Shown: positions 8,793 to 18,029, numbered from the stretch's first letter. The stretch: DNA of 64,000 nucleotides from Spirosoma terrae (GCF_010435915.1 NZ_JAAFZH010000023.1:1-64000), one strand, 5' to 3'. Numbers and translations: made by a program. The notes: generated from the letters alone by a model not told the origin.

Positions 8793-8981
8793 TTAAAATT
8801 GACATAAAATCAGAAACTCTAAGGGTTTCTTGTTCTATAAAGAAATAATTGCTTAGTTAGCAGTAACGATCCTTTACAAAGGGAAGGTTGAACATCAAGA
8901 TTCGGCGGCCGCCCGGTCGTCAGTCTTGAAATGGTGTGGATAGAAGCGGAAAGCCGCCCCGACATTCGGAGCGGCTTTTTT
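8793..8981 (+). ncRNA. Candidate structured small RNA with its own terminator
   Basis: The 450-bp gap after aroA contains no coding frame but has several nested hairpins and ends in a textbook terminator. A promoter-like CAACTTTG sits at 8780-8787, giving an RNA of roughly 190 nt. Elements visible: AGAAAC/GTTTCT hairpin near 8811-8830, CCTTT/AAAGG near 8871-8883, and a GC-rich arm closed by CATCAAGA/TCTTGA around 8893-8928 that encloses GGCGGCCGCC. It does not show the end-to-end pairing of 6S RNA, nor the SRP or tmRNA motifs. It could be a trans-acting sRNA or a terminator-linked leader for the cupin gene 100 bp downstream. No known family was recognised. Confidence 0.45.
8951..8981 (+). terminator. 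Strong intrinsic terminator of the orphan RNA
   Basis: Stem AAGCCGC (8951-8957) pairs with GCGGCTT (8971-8977), with an inner CCGA/TCGG extension around a three-base loop, followed by a T tract to 8981. It lies 100 bp before the next ATG and over 300 bp after aroA, so it most likely ends a separate transcript or a premature leader RNA. Confidence 0.85.
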
Positions 8982-9081
8982 GTTTTTAATCAAATAGATA
9001 AACAAACCAATCGTAACTTGCTGAATAATTCCCTCAAGATACTATTCAATCCTAAGCTTCTTACCTGATAATAGCGTTGAC

Positions 9082-9444
9082 ATGGCAGCATCAGTACTGG
9101 CAACTCGTTTCGTAGAAGATTCTACAATTCCCTGGGAAACGGTTGGAGAAGGCGTCAAACGTAAAATAATGACATACGACGCAAATCTAATGATGGTCAA
9201 GGTATCGTTTGAAACAGGCGGTATTGGCACTCCGCACCAGCATATACATACTCAGATGAGCTACGTTGAGAGCGGTGCATTTGCCATTACAATCGCCGAC
9301 GAAACCAAAACGCTACGTGCTGGCGATGTGTATTATATTCCTCCCAACATTCGCCATGGAGCTGTCTGCCTGGAATCAGGAATTTTGATCGATGTCTTCA
9401 CGCCCATGCGTGAGGATTTTGTATATCCATCCTTTTGTCTTTAA
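9082..9444 (+). CDS. KdgF-like cupin protein
   Basis: A 120-residue single-domain cupin. The metal site is plain: His52, His54, His56 and Gln58 in the first cupin motif and His92 in the second (YYIPPNIRHGAV). The C-terminal DVFTPMREDF matches the KdgF family, which converts 4,5-unsaturated monouronates from pectin or alginate breakdown to linear ketonised forms. It starts a tight plus-strand group with the DUF1080 and propeller-cupredoxin genes (21-bp gaps), so a role in sugar-acid or polysaccharide use is plausible. Without uronate lyases nearby, the exact substrate is not fixed. Other small cupins share the fold, so KdgF function is probable but not certain. Confidence 0.8.
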   Translation: MAASVLATRFVEDSTIPWETVGEGVKRKIMTYDANLMMVKVSFETGGIGTPHQHIHTQMSYVESGAFAITIADETKTLRAGDVYYIPPNIRHGAVCLESGILIDVFTPMREDFVYPSFCL

Positions 9445-9465
9445 TCAATTCTCTTATAAGCAGTT

Positions 9466-11355
9466 ATGCAACGACGTTTGTGTTGTGTTCTATTGTGTTT
9501 GTTACCCTCCCTGCATGCTGCATGGGCACAATCCAATAAGGTACCCTATACCCAGGTTAATCTTCAAAATCTAACTGATTTTAAACCCACTGGCTCCAAC
9601 TGGAAAATAGTCGGCGACGTATTTTATGATCTCAATAAAAGTGGAGCAGGCAACACAAAATCAGGAACTGGTATTGTCGTAAATGATCCTGCAAAAAGCA
9701 AAGAGCATTTATTGACAAAAATGGAACATGGCGATCTGGACCTCGAACTCGACTTTATGATGGAAAAAGGGTCGAATTCGGGGATTTATTTACAAGGCCG
9801 CTACGAGATTCAATTATTTGACAGTTGGGGTGTTAAAGATCCCAAATCATCGGACTGCGGAGCTATTTATGAACGCTGGGATGAAAACCGCCCGGAAGGA
9901 CGAAAAGGCTATGAAGGACATCCGCCTGCTCAGAATGTCAGCAAAGCACCGGGCCTGTGGCAACATGTAGGCATCGTCTTCAAAGCTCCCCGTTTCAACG
10001 AAAAAGGTGAGAAAATAGCCAATGCCCGATTCGTTAAAGTAGTCTTAAACGGCGTTACGATCCAGGAAAATATTGAAGTTACTGGCCCAACCCGGTCCGC
10101 TATCTTTCAGGATGAGAAACCGACGGGCCCACTGATGATTCAGGGCGATCACGGTCCCGTAGCGATACGTAACATTAGCTACAAATCCTATGGTATAGAA
10201 CCCGTTACGTTAACAAAGCTCCGGCTGAGCGCGTACGATGGAAAATTCAAATCGGTTGACGAACTCAGCGCGCTAACGCCTAAGCGTGAGATGGATATCG
10301 ACGTACTGGCTCATCTGGCACCGGGCAGCCGGGACAATTTCGCCGGAAAGATTACTGGCACTGTTCATATTCCACGTTCAGGACAGTACTTTTTTGACCT
10401 AAAACTACGCTGGATTCCTACAGAAGTGAACACGAATGTTCGCAATGGTGCCGGAGAGTTGAAAATTGCCGGTAAAAAAGTACTTGGTATCACAACAGAA
10501 GATGGTGGAGCAGCCTCAACCAACGTCAATCTGGAAGCAGGCGACTACCCAATCGAGCTGACGTACTACAAAAATTTCGGTTTATGGTATGCCCGTAGTA
10601 ACGACATTCTGCTCTCGGTAGAAGGCCCTGGCGTTCAATACACTACGTTAAACCAAATTATTCGGGTCGAAGAACCGGTTGGCGAAATATCGCTTACGGC
10701 TACCAGTGAACCCGTCATGCAACGAGGCTTTGTCAACCATCAGGGGCGTAAGCATACACATACGATATCGGTTGGCGAACCTGGCTTCACTAATTATACG
10801 GTCGATCTCCAAACAGGTGAATTTCTGCAAATCTGGCGGGGCGATTTCCTGGAAACAACACCAATGTGGCATGGTCGGGGCGAAACGCAATTGTCCGTTC
10901 CATTGGGCAGCGTAATAGAACTGGCCGGCAAACCGTCGCTCGCACTCATGACCGACAAAAACGCGGCCTGGCCTGACTCTAACACGACCTATACGAACCT
11001 GGGATACGATATTGATCCATCCGGGCGGCCCATTTTCAAGTATACGCTGGGCAATGCCAGCGTTCGCGAATCGTTTGCCGCCACCGATGAAGGGCGAAAG
11101 TTATCGCACACATTTACCATTACACCAGGCCAGGAAACCCAGGAAATATGGTGCCGGGTAGCATCGGGTAACGACATTGTCGAACAGCCCAATGGCTTGT
11201 ACGCGATCAACAATAAACAGTATTTCATTGAACTTCCTCTGAAGGGAAAGGAAAAGCCATTCATTCGGACAACGGCTCAAAACACTAAGGAGTTGCTGCT
11301 CCCCGTAAAGGCAACGAATAATACCGGAACGCTTACGTACTCCATTGTTTGGTAA
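9466..11355 (+). CDS. DUF1080 (3-keto-disaccharide hydrolase fold) protein with PA14-like domain
   Basis: A 629-residue exported protein with a signal peptide ending AAWAQ. Residues about 28-240 form the DUF1080/3-keto-disaccharide hydrolase concanavalin-like fold: the DLELDFMMEKGSNSGIYLQGRYEIQLFDSWG block and the later LMIQGDHGPVAIRNI strand are typical. Residues about 265-400 resemble a PA14/carbohydrate-binding beta-sandwich (SGQYFFDLKLRW, NDILLSVEGPG). The remainder, about 405-629, matches the beta-sandwich extension seen with PQQ-like or PVC-type dehydrogenase neighbours. It probably binds or hydrolyses oxidised (3-keto) glycosides in the periplasm. It lies 21 bp before the propeller-cupredoxin gene and presumably acts with it. 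Catalytic assignment is by family only. Confidence 0.82.
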   Translation: MQRRLCCVLLCLLPSLHAAWAQSNKVPYTQVNLQNLTDFKPTGSNWKIVGDVFYDLNKSGAGNTKSGTGIVVNDPAKSKEHLLTKMEHGDLDLELDFMMEKGSNSGIYLQGRYEIQLFDSWGVKDPKSSDCGAIYERWDENRPEGRKGYEGHPPAQNVSKAPGLWQHVGIVFKAPRFNEKGEKIANARFVKVVLNGVTIQENIEVTGPTRSAIFQDEKPTGPLMIQGDHGPVAIRNISYKSYGIEPVTLTKLRLSAYDGKFKSVDELSALTPKREMDIDVLAHLAPGSRDNFAGKITGTVHIPRSGQYFFDLKLRWIPTEVNTNVRNGAGELKIAGKKVLGITTEDGGAASTNVNLEAGDYPIELTYYKNFGLWYARSNDILLSVEGPGVQYTTLNQIIRVEEPVGEISLTATSEPVMQRGFVNHQGRKHTHTISVGEPGFTNYTVDLQTGEFLQIWRGDFLETTPMWHGRGETQLSVPLGSVIELAGKPSLALMTDKNAAWPDSNTTYTNLGYDIDPSGRPIFKYTLGNASVRESFAATDEGRKLSHTFTITPGQETQEIWCRVASGNDIVEQPNGLYAINNKQYFIELPLKGKEKPFIRTTAQNTKELLLPVKATNNTGTLTYSIVW

Positions 11356-11376
11356 GGCTCAACTCCCGAAAGCATC

Positions 11377-13545
11377 ATGAAACTATACCCTACATTTTTT
11401 GACCGACTGGCGATGGCAGCACTCGCTGTATCAGGATTTATTCTGATGAATTCGTCAGTGACGTTAGCCCAAATTCAGTCTAAAACCGGCCAGCCAGTTA
11501 GTTCAAGCAGCAAACAACCGGCTCCGGCTCCCAAAGGCCTGGCCAAAGTAGAAGCTGACCCCGAAAAAGAAGACGATTTCTATAAACTCATTTCCCTGCC
11601 CGTTCCCGAAGATGTTATTCTGGAAGTTGGTGGTATGGCTACGCTCCCGGATGGTGGCCTGGCTGTATGTACCCGCCGGGGCGAGGTATGGATCGTAAAT
11701 AATCCATACATAAGCGGATCAGAGCGCCCTACGTTTAAGCGCTTTGCGTCGGGTTTACACGAACCACTGGGCCTTGCCTATAAAGATGGCGACATCTACG
11801 TAACACAACGTAGTGAAGTAACTCGTCTGCGCGATAAAGATGGGGATGGCCGGGCCGATTCCTATGATAAAATTTACTCGTGGCCCCTATCGGGCAATTA
11901 CCATGAATATTCCTACGGACCCACATTTTTGCCCAACGGCAATATGCTGGTCACGTTGAATGTAGGCTGGAGCAATAGCCTGGGTCATGGCGTTAGTCTG
12001 GTACCCTGGCGTGGCTGGACGCTGGAACTTACACCCGATGGCAAAATGACTCCGTTTGCGGCTGGTATGCGGTCTCCGGCAGGCTATGGCATGAATGCTA
12101 CGGGCGATTTTTTCTACACCGAAAACCAGGGAGACTGGGTTGGCTCAGGACGTATCTCGCAAGTGGAAAAGGGCGACTTTCTAGGCAATGCCGAAAGCCT
12201 GCGCTGGACTAATTTACCAGGATCTCCCCTTACGTTGAAACCTGAGGAAGTTCCCAACACAGGTGAACCTTTATACGACGTAGCAAAACGGGTCAAAGCC
12301 CTAAAAGCACCAGCGGTATGGTTACCTCATGGTATTTTGGGTATTTCAACTTCGGGCTTTCTAAATGATAATACGAATGGAAAATTTGGCCCATTCGTAA
12401 ATCAGGTGTTTGTGGGCGATCAGGGGCAAAGTATCCTCTCCCGCGTCGACTTCGAAAAAGTAAAAGGCGTCTATCAGGGTGTTGTTTTCCCATTCCGCGA
12501 AGGCTTTTCGTCGGGTGTGTTACGTATGGTTTGGGGACACGATGCGTCTATGTTTGTTGGGATGACCAGCCGGGGTTGGTCATCAACCGGCAAAGCGCTA
12601 TATAGCTTACAGCGGGTTGTCTGGACGGGCCGGATGCCGTTCGAGATGAAGACGATTCATGCGATGCCCGACGGCTTCGAAATTGAGTTTACTACGCCCG
12701 TTGATAAGGAACTGGCCGCCGATCCAGAATCGTATAAGGTAACAGGCTTCAATTATAAATACCACGCTACGTATGGCAGTCCGGTTATTAACCGAGCAGG
12801 CTGCCCGATTCGGGGCATTGTTGTGTCGAATGATGGTATGAAAGCCCGACTGGTTGTAGACAGTTTACGACTGGGCTACATCCATGAGATCACAGCGGCT
12901 GGCGTCCGGTCAGAAATAGGAAGAACGCTGTTACATAACGTAGGTTATTATACGCTTAACAATCTTCCCGACGGCGAGAAATTAGCTATTACGGCCCCTG
13001 CTCCTAAACATAACCATGCCGACATGGCAATGGCGTCGACCTCAACGACTCCTCCTGCTACGTCAAAGTCAACCGGTAAAGCCAAAGCAACGCCTACCAA
13101 ACCATCGTCGGGCAAGCCAGCTGCTACCAATGTTGTCAAACGTATCACCGAAATGCCTGCTTCCTGGGGAGAGCCCGATTACACGATTACAATTGGCACC
13201 AAACCAGGGTTGAAATTTGCTCCTGAACAGTTTCAGGTCAAGGCGGGCAGTAAAGTGCGAATCATCTTCAACAACGAAGACGATATGCTCCATAACCTCG
13301 TTGTTGTTCAGCCCGGCACAGCCGTTCAGGTTGGTGAGCTGGCGATGAAATTAGGGCTGGAAGGTCAGGAAAAGAACTATATCCCCCAAACCGACAAAGT
13401 CCTGAACCACACGAACTTACTACAGCCTAACACGAACGAGACTATTTACTTCATTGCCCCCGAAAAACCCGGTGATTATACCTACGAATGCTCCGTTCCT
13501 GGCCATTTCTATGTTATGCAGGGAACGATGAAAGTAGTAAAATAA
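11377..13545 (+). CDS. Beta-propeller (sorbosone dehydrogenase-like) fused to a type-1 copper domain
   Basis: A 722-residue exported protein. After a signal segment (about 12-31) comes a six-bladed glucose/sorbosone dehydrogenase-like propeller at about 60-420, with phrases such as GGMATLPDGGLAVCTRRGEVW and RDKDGDGRADSYDKI. A beta-sandwich linker follows, then a Pro/Ser/Thr/Lys-rich spacer at about 550-590. Residues 601-722 are a plastocyanin/auracyanin-type cupredoxin with a complete type-1 copper set: His639, Cys705, His710 and Met714. The copper domain suggests electron transfer from substrate oxidation at the propeller, but no PQQ or haem motif is visible, so enzymatic activity is inferred. 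It shares an operon-like arrangement with the DUF1080 gene and is followed by the GH9 cellulase gene after 112 bp. Confidence 0.85.
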   Translation: MKLYPTFFDRLAMAALAVSGFILMNSSVTLAQIQSKTGQPVSSSSKQPAPAPKGLAKVEADPEKEDDFYKLISLPVPEDVILEVGGMATLPDGGLAVCTRRGEVWIVNNPYISGSERPTFKRFASGLHEPLGLAYKDGDIYVTQRSEVTRLRDKDGDGRADSYDKIYSWPLSGNYHEYSYGPTFLPNGNMLVTLNVGWSNSLGHGVSLVPWRGWTLELTPDGKMTPFAAGMRSPAGYGMNATGDFFYTENQGDWVGSGRISQVEKGDFLGNAESLRWTNLPGSPLTLKPEEVPNTGEPLYDVAKRVKALKAPAVWLPHGILGISTSGFLNDNTNGKFGPFVNQVFVGDQGQSILSRVDFEKVKGVYQGVVFPFREGFSSGVLRMVWGHDASMFVGMTSRGWSSTGKALYSLQRVVWTGRMPFEMKTIHAMPDGFEIEFTTPVDKELAADPESYKVTGFNYKYHATYGSPVINRAGCPIRGIVVSNDGMKARLVVDSLRLGYIHEITAAGVRSEIGRTLLHNVGYYTLNNLPDGEKLAITAPAPKHNHADMAMASTSTTPPATSKSTGKAKATPTKPSSGKPAATNVVKRITEMPASWGEPDYTITIGTKPGLKFAPEQFQVKAGSKVRIIFNNEDDMLHNLVVVQPGTAVQVGELAMKLGLEGQEKNYIPQTDKVLNHTNLLQPNTNETIYFIAPEKPGDYTYECSVPGHFYVMQGTMKVVK

Positions 13546-13562
13546 GTGAGTTTTAACCTTGT

Positions 13563-13642
13563 TTAGCCTGAAGGCATTTCTTCGCTTAACCTAAGTGTTA
13601 CCTACGTAGCGCTGGTTATCGAACGATACGCTTTCAGGCTAA
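13563..13642 (+). promoter_or_regulatory. Long inverted repeat in the gap before the GH9 gene
   Basis: TTAGCCTGAA at 13563-13572 is the exact complement of TTCAGGCTAA at 13633-13642, and the pairing extends a few bases inward. The arms enclose about 60 bases including the 8-bp palindrome CTACGTAG at 13602-13609. There is no T tract, so it is more likely an RNA structure or regulator site than a terminator. Confidence 0.45.
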
Positions 13643-13657
13643 TCTATTTATACCCAT

Positions 13658-15415
13658 ATGCCTACTTACATTTACCTCAGCCTGCTTTTCTTCCTAGCAC
13701 CTTACGTATCACCAGCCCAAACACCTTCCGAATCCATTCGACTGAACCAAATCGGTTTCTATCCTAAGGCCAATAAAATCGCTATAGTTGTCGGCGATCA
13801 GTCGGGTAAATTTCAGCTAGCGACCGCCGATCAGAAAAAAGTGGTCTTTGACGGTACGTTAGGGCCGGCGCTAACGAATTCGATTTCAGGTAAAATAACG
13901 CATACGGCCGATTTTTCGGCGTTTACCAAGCCGGGTACGTATGTCCTTATTATTCCGGGTCTAGGCCATTCTTACCCCTTCGAAATTCGTTCGGATGTTC
14001 ATCGTGAAGTAGCAATAGGGGCTCTAAAAGGATTTTATTACCAGCGGGCTTCTACCGATTTACCCGCCCAATTTGCCGGGAAATGGGCACGCCCTGCTGG
14101 CCACCCCGACACGAAGATCCTTATTCATCCATCAGCCGCTACGTCCGAACGACCTGCGGGGACCGTAATTTCTTCGCCCCGGGGCTGGTACGATGCTGGC
14201 GACTATAACAAGTATATCGTTAATTCTGGCATTACGATGGGAACACTCTTATCACTCTACGAAGATTTCCCGGATTACGCCAAAACACTACGTACCAACA
14301 TTCCCGAAAGCGGCAACAATATACCAGACCTGTTGGATGAACTATTGTGGAATCTTCGCTGGATGCTGACGATGCAGGATCCTAACGACGGCGGTGTCTA
14401 TCATAAACTCACCAATCCAAGTTTCGACGGCATGATTATGCCCGACAAAGCCATCAAAGATCGTTACGTTGTTCAAAAAAGCATTACGGCTACGCTCGAT
14501 TTTGCGGCTGTTATGGCGCAGGCAAGTCGCGTATTCAAAGCCTATAATCGGCAGCTTCCCGGCCTGTCGGATTCCTGCGTTTCAGCCGCGACCAAAGCCT
14601 GGCTGTGGGCTAAAGCCAATCCAGCTGCACTATACCGTCAGAATGAGATGAATACGCAGTTTGATCCGGATGTGGTAACGGGTGGTTATGAGGATCGTAC
14701 TAGTGCTGACGAATGGATATGGGCGGCCGCTGAACTCTACGTAACAACGAAGGATGAGTCGTATTACAAAGCTGTTAATCTGTTTCCTGATAGCAGAACG
14801 CCACTCCCTTCCTGGGCCCAGGTACGTACTCTAGGCTATTACACGCTGGCCCGATTCAGCAAATCTTTAACGCCAATAGGTAAAAAAGACGTACCACTGC
14901 TCAAAAAACACATCGTCTCCTTTGCCGACTCACTCATTCAGGGAGCTGATAAACAGGCTTTTCAGACAGTTATGGGCAAGTCAGCAAAAGATTACATTTG
15001 GGGAAGTAGCGCCGAAGCAGCCAATCAGGGTATTGCGCTCATTCAGGCTTACCGGCTGGTTGATACCCCAAATCGGAAACACTATTTACAGTACGCGCTC
15101 AGTAATCTCGACTATCTGTTAGGCCGTAATAGCGTCGGCTATTCGTTTGTTACTGGTTTTGGCGATAAAACGCCGATGCATCCACATCATCGACCATCGG
15201 TTGCGGATGGTATTACCGAACCCGTTCCGGGCTTGCTGTCTGGAGGAACCAATGCCAATGCTGCTCGTCAGGATAAATGCGCTGGTTATCCGTCAACCGT
15301 TGCCGACGAGGTGTATATCGACGCCGATTGCTCATATGCTTCCAACGAAATTGCCATTAACTGGAACGCGCCATTGGTTTATCTGGCTGCCGCTTTAGAA
15401 GCTCTTCAGGAATAG
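13658..15415 (+). CDS. Glycoside hydrolase family 9 endoglucanase
   Basis: A 585-residue exported cellulase-type enzyme with a signal peptide ending SPAQ. Residues about 25-112 form the N-terminal immunoglobulin-like domain seen in CelD-type GH9 enzymes (IRLNQIGFYP opening). The (alpha/alpha)6 catalytic domain fills the rest. Catalytic residues are visible: GWYDAGDYNKY with Asp179 and Asp182, the HHRPS substrate-binding histidines near residue 509, and SNEIAINWNAP with Glu564 as general acid. It cleaves beta-1,4-glucosidic bonds in cellulose or mixed-linkage glucans. No cellulose-binding or T9SS tail is present, so it is probably periplasmic or exported by another route. A perfect 19-bp hairpin lies after it. 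Confidence 0.95.
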   Translation: MPTYIYLSLLFFLAPYVSPAQTPSESIRLNQIGFYPKANKIAIVVGDQSGKFQLATADQKKVVFDGTLGPALTNSISGKITHTADFSAFTKPGTYVLIIPGLGHSYPFEIRSDVHREVAIGALKGFYYQRASTDLPAQFAGKWARPAGHPDTKILIHPSAATSERPAGTVISSPRGWYDAGDYNKYIVNSGITMGTLLSLYEDFPDYAKTLRTNIPESGNNIPDLLDELLWNLRWMLTMQDPNDGGVYHKLTNPSFDGMIMPDKAIKDRYVVQKSITATLDFAAVMAQASRVFKAYNRQLPGLSDSCVSAATKAWLWAKANPAALYRQNEMNTQFDPDVVTGGYEDRTSADEWIWAAAELYVTTKDESYYKAVNLFPDSRTPLPSWAQVRTLGYYTLARFSKSLTPIGKKDVPLLKKHIVSFADSLIQGADKQAFQTVMGKSAKDYIWGSSAEAANQGIALIQAYRLVDTPNRKHYLQYALSNLDYLLGRNSVGYSFVTGFGDKTPMHPHHRPSVADGITEPVPGLLSGGTNANAARQDKCAGYPSTVADEVYIDADCSYASNEIAINWNAPLVYLAAALEALQE

Positions 15416-15485
15416 ATTGGCCATCAATCCAGTATTTCTAACTGCATACGCCCGAACGTATCAACCAAGTACTCCAGCTTATTTC

Positions 15486-15527
15486 TTTTGACTGATAGAC
15501 TCTGAAACCAGAGTCTATCAGTCAAAA
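15486..15527. terminator. Bidirectional terminator between GH9 and PAP2 genes
   Basis: A perfect 19-bp stem (15486-15504 and 15509-15527) with a four-base AAAC loop, flanked by A/T runs on both sides, lies between convergent genes. It should terminate both transcripts. Confidence 0.9.
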
Positions 15528-15534
15528 ATAATCC

Positions 15535-16935
15535 TTATTTCTCCCAGGCTAACTGATTAACTTTTCGACCAATTGCATAGCCCATTCGGAGCCCTTCTTC
15601 GCAATCCATCCGATAGTGAACCCCTAACACAATACGGGAATACGCATTTTCCTGGGCCATCTCATAAAAACTGTTAAAGCTTCTGGGCTTGCCCTTAAAT
15701 TCCGTTCGCCCTTCATGGCAACGGTCGGTCATAGCGTAGGCTGTTCCGTAAATATCGGTCAATACTTCAGCCGCAGCTGCCCCAAAACACGAATGCCCCG
15801 ATGGATAGGAAGGAAAGGGTGGTGTAATGCCCACCATAATGCTAATGGGATTGTTCAGACGGGTACGCCAGGTGGGGTCAATTGTCCGCTGAATGTAATG
15901 GATAGGCCGCTCGATATTATAGATGTACTTGGAATTCCAACAGGCAACCCCCACATCGCTCAGGCTCATACCAACCTTGGCGAAGGTATAAACGGCCTTA
16001 TCTAAGGAAGCATTTTCCTGCCGTATCACCGCACAGGCGATGGCTATCCAACGTCCCGCTGGTTCGAACGTGAGCTGGTAAATATCATCGCTCCAGAATT
16101 CACCAATCCATTGTTCTTCACTGGTCAACGGCGTAGTGGCCGTATAGATTTCCAGCCCCTGAGCAAACAGCGTCGATTTTATGTTAGAACTATAATTCAA
16201 CGGCTCTTTGGCTAGCTTATCGCTTTCTGACGCCACAAATGTTCTAACCTTTCCCCAATATGGCAACAGAGCACGGGTAAAATCAGGAGCGGTAGGTTGC
16301 CATTTACCGGTTCCCTTTGGCGGTACGTAATCAACGGGATTGTTGCGAAGATAAGCCGCGTCGCCCGCTACGTCTGTTTTTGAATAAGCCATTACTGCTG
16401 CGGCTATGGCTTCACCAAATTTTCGGGATCGGCTCAGTTCTTCCGTTGTAGCCGTTGTAGCGTTCAACTTTGCATATAACGAATCCATTTTAGCCTTATC
16501 GCGAAGGGATACCTGAGGAAATAAGCCTTTCATCATCTGGTAGTACGATTCGTTCAAGGCAACCTCCCAGCGATAACTTTTCCCGGTTTCGGGTTTAGGT
16601 ACTGTTAGACCAGCCAATTTATTGGCGATTGACTGATAGTGAGCAGAACCCGGTACCATTGTTTCATAAGTAGCCAAGCCAATATAGGCTAACGCTCGGG
16701 CAGCAACCGGGGGCCGGTATCCGGGTGCATATCGGTCAATAATCAGAAAAAGATCCATCCACTGAAGCGCTACCGAGGCATCAGTAGTCGATGCCGTAAA
16801 AGCTGGCGATACGTCTTCCTTCGGGGGTTGACAGGATACGGTTGCGCTCAAAACGGCAATAACAGCTCCCAGGCAAATAATTCTTTTGTGGTTGAAAAAC
16901 CGTCTTGTCAAATAATATATAAAGATTTCCTTCAT
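15535..16935 (-). CDS. Vanadium-dependent haloperoxidase/PAP2-family protein
   Basis: A 466-residue exported protein of the vanadate-binding PAP2 phosphatase/haloperoxidase superfamily. The three oxyanion-binding signatures are present in order: a K...RP element in KYIYNIERP near residue 342, PSYPSGHS near 376, and SRIVLGVHYRMD near 435. The N-terminus has a hydrophobic segment ending in ATVSCQ, compatible with a lipoprotein signal although the -3 residue is atypical. Acid phosphatases and vanadium haloperoxidases share these motifs, so sequence alone does not settle whether it oxidises halides or removes phosphate; the length and domain layout favour the haloperoxidase-like group. It is a single gene facing the GH9 gene. 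Confidence 0.88.
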   Translation of the reverse strand: MKEIFIYYLTRRFFNHKRIICLGAVIAVLSATVSCQPPKEDVSPAFTASTTDASVALQWMDLFLIIDRYAPGYRPPVAARALAYIGLATYETMVPGSAHYQSIANKLAGLTVPKPETGKSYRWEVALNESYYQMMKGLFPQVSLRDKAKMDSLYAKLNATTATTEELSRSRKFGEAIAAAVMAYSKTDVAGDAAYLRNNPVDYVPPKGTGKWQPTAPDFTRALLPYWGKVRTFVASESDKLAKEPLNYSSNIKSTLFAQGLEIYTATTPLTSEEQWIGEFWSDDIYQLTFEPAGRWIAIACAVIRQENASLDKAVYTFAKVGMSLSDVGVACWNSKYIYNIERPIHYIQRTIDPTWRTRLNNPISIMVGITPPFPSYPSGHSCFGAAAAEVLTDIYGTAYAMTDRCHEGRTEFKGKPRSFNSFYEMAQENAYSRIVLGVHYRMDCEEGLRMGYAIGRKVNQLAWEK

Positions 16936-17250
16936 AATCTTTTAGTCATTGTGAGAATACAAGCCAGCACAGCACTATGCCCTCAAGCATAGCCGAGAAT
17001 ACATTCCTGCTGATCGAAATGAGTCTGTTGTCAGGATACGTGAGTAAAAGAATGGGATACTGGCTCACACTGCCAGCCAGCAAAACCCATTCAAAAAAGA
17101 CAGTGCTTATACTCAGAGCTTGTGATTGTGGGAGTGATTCGTTTCGGATGGTGGTTTACTGCTGGTACCCAAAAAAGCACAAAGCAGCATACCACCGCAC
17201 TGATTAGTAAATCAGCGGTGACGTAGCACTAATTCCAGGAATAAACTATT
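16936..17250. other. Intergenic region with one bulged hairpin
   Basis: This 315-bp gap lies upstream of the PAP2 gene and downstream of the unknown membrane protein gene (both minus strand). CACCGC at 17193-17198 pairs with GCGGTG at 17215-17220, with an inner TGATT/AATCA helix and a two-base bulge. On the minus strand it is followed about 14 bases on by a short T run, so it may be a weak terminator for the 17251 gene. No clear promoter or credible coding frame was found. Confidence 0.4.
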
Positions 17251-17790
17251 CTAGCACTCTGGAGGAGGAGAATGAATAGGCAGAACACGCGCCGTGAGTA
17301 CAAATGGTACATCTGGAATTCGGAGCGTGTTGAATAAGAAGGAAGTAAGAAAACTGAAAACACTTTGCTGAGTTAGTGAATACTCTTTCAGCAAGATCTT
17401 GAGAAACTGATTAGCCTTTCGGCTCGTTTTATCGGTATCGGTCAAATGCTCATTTAAGAAGGCAAGCAAATCATTTTGCCAGAACGAATCCCCTTCCTGT
17501 TCGAGACTGGCAATGTGCAGCAGATTGCCCTGTACTTCCATACTGACCACCGAATAATAATGCCCGTTATAAGTGAAGCCGTCTGAAGTAGACTGGGCAA
17601 TATCTATGAGTTCCTGCTCATTATCGAGTGGGATTTCGAACTCTACCATGCTATCCACAGAACGATAGACCAGCAACCGTTCTGATAAGTCATTCTCCGC
17701 AAGCCACCAGTTCCCAACTACCAGCATGACATAAGCCAGCGTATGGTAAGCTAGTAAAAGAAAAAGGCCAATAGGAACAACTTTTTTCAC
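17251..17790 (-). CDS. Hypothetical membrane-anchored protein with PPPEC tail
   Basis: A 179-residue protein with a GTG start at 17790 and one strong hydrophobic helix at about 5-27, giving an N-terminal anchor. The body is acidic and mixed alpha/beta. The end (LPIHSPPPEC) is Pro-rich with a terminal Cys. Small Bacteroidota proteins with one N-terminal helix and a C-terminal xPPP tail are common near transport genes, but I do not recognise a named family and the neighbours give no function. It is transcribed away from the signalling operon, with about 240 bp between them. Confidence 0.55.
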   Translation of the reverse strand: MKKVVPIGLFLLLAYHTLAYVMLVVGNWWLAENDLSERLLVYRSVDSMVEFEIPLDNEQELIDIAQSTSDGFTYNGHYYSVVSMEVQGNLLHIASLEQEGDSFWQNDLLAFLNEHLTDTDKTSRKANQFLKILLKEYSLTQQSVFSFLTSFLFNTLRIPDVPFVLTARVLPIHSPPPEC

Positions 17791-18029
17791 AAAGCCTATA
17801 TGTCAAGTCTCTAAATTTCACGGGGGCACTACTAGATTTTAAACAAAATTTATGCCATTTGCCAATGCCAATCCTTGTTTTAATACAATATTGTGCACTA
17901 TATATTGAACTATAGCCAGTAAAACATAAAAACTTACATTTTTTCATGTTTCATTAGCCATACGAATCAAATTATAGTAACCCACTGGCTAGACCTGGGG
18001 TAACGTAAGCCAGACATACTACGCTGTTT

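Noticed and set aside
8793..8981. Interpretation of the orphan RNA as 6S RNA
   Set aside because: The 5' and 3' ends do not pair into the long bulged hairpin required of 6S RNA.
13602..13609. CTACGTAG palindrome, also at 33157-33164 and 36243-36250, considered as a shared regulator site
   Set aside because: Three copies of an 8-mer in 64 kb is near expectation, particularly in a genome rich in ACGTA; no common spacing to promoters.
16977..17207. 76-codon plus-strand frame in an intergenic gap
   Set aside because: Composition is not protein-like for this genome and no neighbour or promoter supports it.
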